Shown here piece after piece: positions 5,446 through 6,809 of a DNA stretch of 6,809 nucleotides. Both the position numbers and the translations under genes were made by a program. The DNA is from an uncultured Hymenobacter sp. (lineage in GTDB: Bacteria; Bacteroidota; Bacteroidia; Cytophagales; Hymenobacteraceae). Every line of letters starts with the position of its first letter. The first letter of the stretch is position 1. The stretch is taken from NCBI GenBank assembly GCA_937871705.1, contig CALMOO010000713.1:4146-10954 (forward strand), read 5' to 3'. The notes under the pieces were generated by a model that saw only the letters and a program-made list of their open reading frames with translations, was not told where the DNA came from and ran no database searches.

Positions 5446-6809
5446 TTACTGCTTCACAATGCGCTGCACTGTGTGGCCTTGGGCGGGGCTGCTCAGGTGC
5501 AGCAGGTAGGTGCCGGTGGGCAGCTGGGTTAGCGCCACGGTTTGCCGCTGGCCGGCGGCTAGGGTTTGGCGCAGCACCAGCTGGCCCAGCACATCGAGCA
5601 CGCGCACCTCGTAGGCGCCCACGGGCTGGGCGCTAAGGTCGAGGCTGAGGCCGCCGGTGGTCGGATTGGGATAAAACAGGGGTAGGGCTGCAACTGCCTC
5701 GTTGCGGACGCTCACGACGGGCGAAAACGTGCTGGCGCCGCCCACATCCACTTGGCGCAGGCGGTAGTAGCTCAGGCCCGGCAGCGGCTCGGCGTCGAGG
5801 GCGGTGTAGGCCGAAGACTTGGTTGTGGTGCCGTGGCCGGCCACTACCTGCACCGTCCCGAAGCGAGTGCCATCGGCGCTGCGCTCCACCACAAACTCCT
5901 GGTTATTAACCTCCGAAGCCGTGGCCCACTGCGCTAGCACCTGCCCCTGGCGCAGTTGCGCCGTGAAGCTGATGAGCGTAACGGGCAGCGGCTGGTTGCA
6001 AAAAACCACATTGCTGCCCACTATTCCCAACACGCCGCTTAGCAGATTGCCCAGCGCGTCGAAGCCGTTGCTGGCCAGGATAGGCGGCGTGGCATCGCAG
6101 AAGCTAAGGTAGCTGCCATCGGCCCCGAAGTTGCCCGCGTTGACGGTGTAGCTGGTGGCCGTGATAGTGCCCGCCGGTAGGGCCGGCGGGCCGGTTATGG
6201 TGCCATTGTTGGTGAAATTGCCCACCACGGCGATGGCGCCGTTATTCACCACCGTTCCATTATTAGTAAATCCTCCCGTATTTATATCCCCCGTTAGCCG
6301 AAAGCTGGCGCCCGCGGCATTAAACAGGCTGGAGCTAGTACTGAGCGCCGACATATTATGGTCGAGGTTCATGGTGCCATTATTCACCAGCGTCACCGTC
6401 CCGTTTAGCGCCAGGTAGTCGTCGAAGCTGCTAACAGCGCCGGCCGCGGTCGTGAACGAGTTAGGGCCGCCTTGTGGAAAAGCAAAACCCTTTGTCCAAG
6501 TAGCATTATTGATGACGGCCAACGAGCCCTTGTTACCCATGTCGCCATTGTTCCAGGCGCCACCATTCTGCGTAATCGTGATTGCCGCGCTCGGCTGCAA
6601 GCCTTGCACCTGCGAGTTCCAGGTGCCGGTGTTGGTGATGGCCACGGGCCCGATTGCTCCCAAAAAACCGTTCCAGGTGCCGCTGTTCATTACGGTCAGG
6701 TTATTGGCCGTCGTAAACTGCGAATTCCAAGTGCCCTCGTTGACAACGGTGAGCGGTGCCGAGCTGCTGATGAGCGTATTAAAATCTACTACGCCGCCAC
6801 TGTGGTTGG
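5446..6809 (-). CDS. Secreted repeat protein with C-terminal T9SS type A sorting domain, N-terminus beyond window edge
   Basis: The frame is open from the right edge to the stop at 5448-5446, giving 453 visible residues; an internal Met at 6690 is not the real start because coding continues upstream of it. Residues ~19-205 are Asn/Gly/Thr-rich repeats of the form hydrophobic-T-hydrophobic-x-N-x-G-T-W-N, as in beta-helix or adhesin-like surface proteins. A linker follows with single cysteines at 237 and 270. From about 275 (LPVTLISFTA) to ~368 is the fibronectin-like domain common in Bacteroidota exoproteins, with WATASEVNNQEFVVERSADG and LSYYRLRQVDVGG. Residues 375-453 are the T9SS sorting domain: FYPNPTTGGLSLDL, then YEVRVLDVLGQLV, then LPTGTYLLHL and a basic end (QRIVKQ). 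The sorting domain implies export across the outer membrane and likely surface attachment or release. The role is unknown; adhesion or a matrix component is a guess. Confidence 0.9.
   Translation of the reverse strand, partial: NHSGGVVDFNTLISSSAPLTVVNEGTWNSQFTTANNLTVMNSGTWNGFLGAIGPVAITNTGTWNSQVQGLQPSAAITITQNGGAWNNGDMGNKGSLAVINNATWTKGFAFPQGGPNSFTTAAGAVSSFDDYLALNGTVTLVNNGTMNLDHNMSALSTSSSLFNAAGASFRLTGDINTGGFTNNGTVVNNGAIAVVGNFTNNGTITGPPALPAGTITATSYTVNAGNFGADGSYLSFCDATPPILASNGFDALGNLLSGVLGIVGSNVVFCNQPLPVTLISFTAQLRQGQVLAQWATASEVNNQEFVVERSADGTRFGTVQVVAGHGTTTKSSAYTALDAEPLPGLSYYRLRQVDVGGASTFSPVVSVRNEAVAALPLFYPNPTTGGLSLDLSAQPVGAYEVRVLDVLGQLVLRQTLAAGQRQTVALTQLPTGTYLLHLSSPAQGHTVQRIVKQ
6190..6753 (-). repeat. 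Protein-level tandem repeats (N-x-G-T-W-N type, several 18 residues long)
   Basis: Within the secreted protein, the units LTVVNEGTWN, LTVMNSGTWN and VAITNTGTWN place their tryptophans at visible residues 27, 45 and 63, exactly 18 apart (54 bases). Looser units follow with Trp at 85 and 104 (spacings 22 and 19) and a Met in the same place at 146. Two more units, both beginning FTNNGT, start at residues 180 and 198, again 18 apart. The repeats probably continue past the right edge. DNA similarity between units is only partial, which suggests old, diverged duplications. Confidence 0.75.

Noticed and set aside
6688..6690. Met codon taken as the start of the secreted protein
   Set aside because: The frame stays open to the right edge and encodes another copy of the same repeat upstream (Trp at visible residue 27), so the gene begins outside the window.
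6646..6753. 54-base periodicity considered as a CRISPR array or DNA satellite
   Set aside because: The period is in the coding frame, the units differ in DNA sequence and there are no uniform repeats with unique spacers; it is a protein repeat.

Overview
The window looks like chromosomal DNA from a GC-rich member of the Bacteroidota, most likely Hymenobacteraceae (Hymenobacter-like). The main evidence is a protein at the right edge with a Bacteroidota-type C-terminal type IX secretion (T9SS) sorting domain. The genes also lack Shine-Dalgarno sequences, codon use is GC-rich, and partial matches to the Bacteroidota promoter pattern (TTTG / TAnnTTTG) lie upstream of genes. The genus assignment is inference.

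Layout. (1) 1-944, minus strand: a zinc-independent MDR-family NAD(P)-dependent oxidoreductase whose C-terminus runs off the left edge. (2) 945-1130: a divergent intergenic region with candidate promoters on both strands and small inverted and direct repeats. (3) 1131-3476, plus strand: a tight proB-proA operon encoding glutamate 5-kinase and gamma-glutamyl phosphate reductase, the first two steps of proline synthesis from glutamate. proC is not in the window. (4) 3540-4532, plus strand: an uncharacterised protein that reads like a TIM-barrel glycoside hydrolase of the GH1/clan-A type but without the classical Asn-Glu-Pro motif. (5) 4533-4945: a less GC-rich stretch with a small ORF carrying a signal peptide; it may be the frameshifted relic of a DUF6624-like gene. 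(6) 4946-5434, plus strand: a DUF1905/OmdA (YdeI-like) protein, 5 bases after the small ORF. (7) 5446-6809, minus strand: the C-terminal part of a large secreted protein with beta-strand-type repeats (several exactly 18 residues apart), a fibronectin-like domain and a T9SS sorting domain. Its N-terminus lies beyond the right edge. It converges on gene 6 with an 11-base gap spanned in part by a hairpin.

How the genes fit together: only proB and proA are clearly a functional unit. The other genes look like ordinary neighbours rather than one pathway. No intergenic stretch exceeds 300 bases; the longest is 945-1130. I see no tRNA, rRNA, CRISPR array, insertion sequence or phage signature. I do not see strong evidence for a new multi-gene system. 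The items most worth checking are the divergent glycosidase-like protein, the repeat architecture of the T9SS cargo and the possible gene relic.
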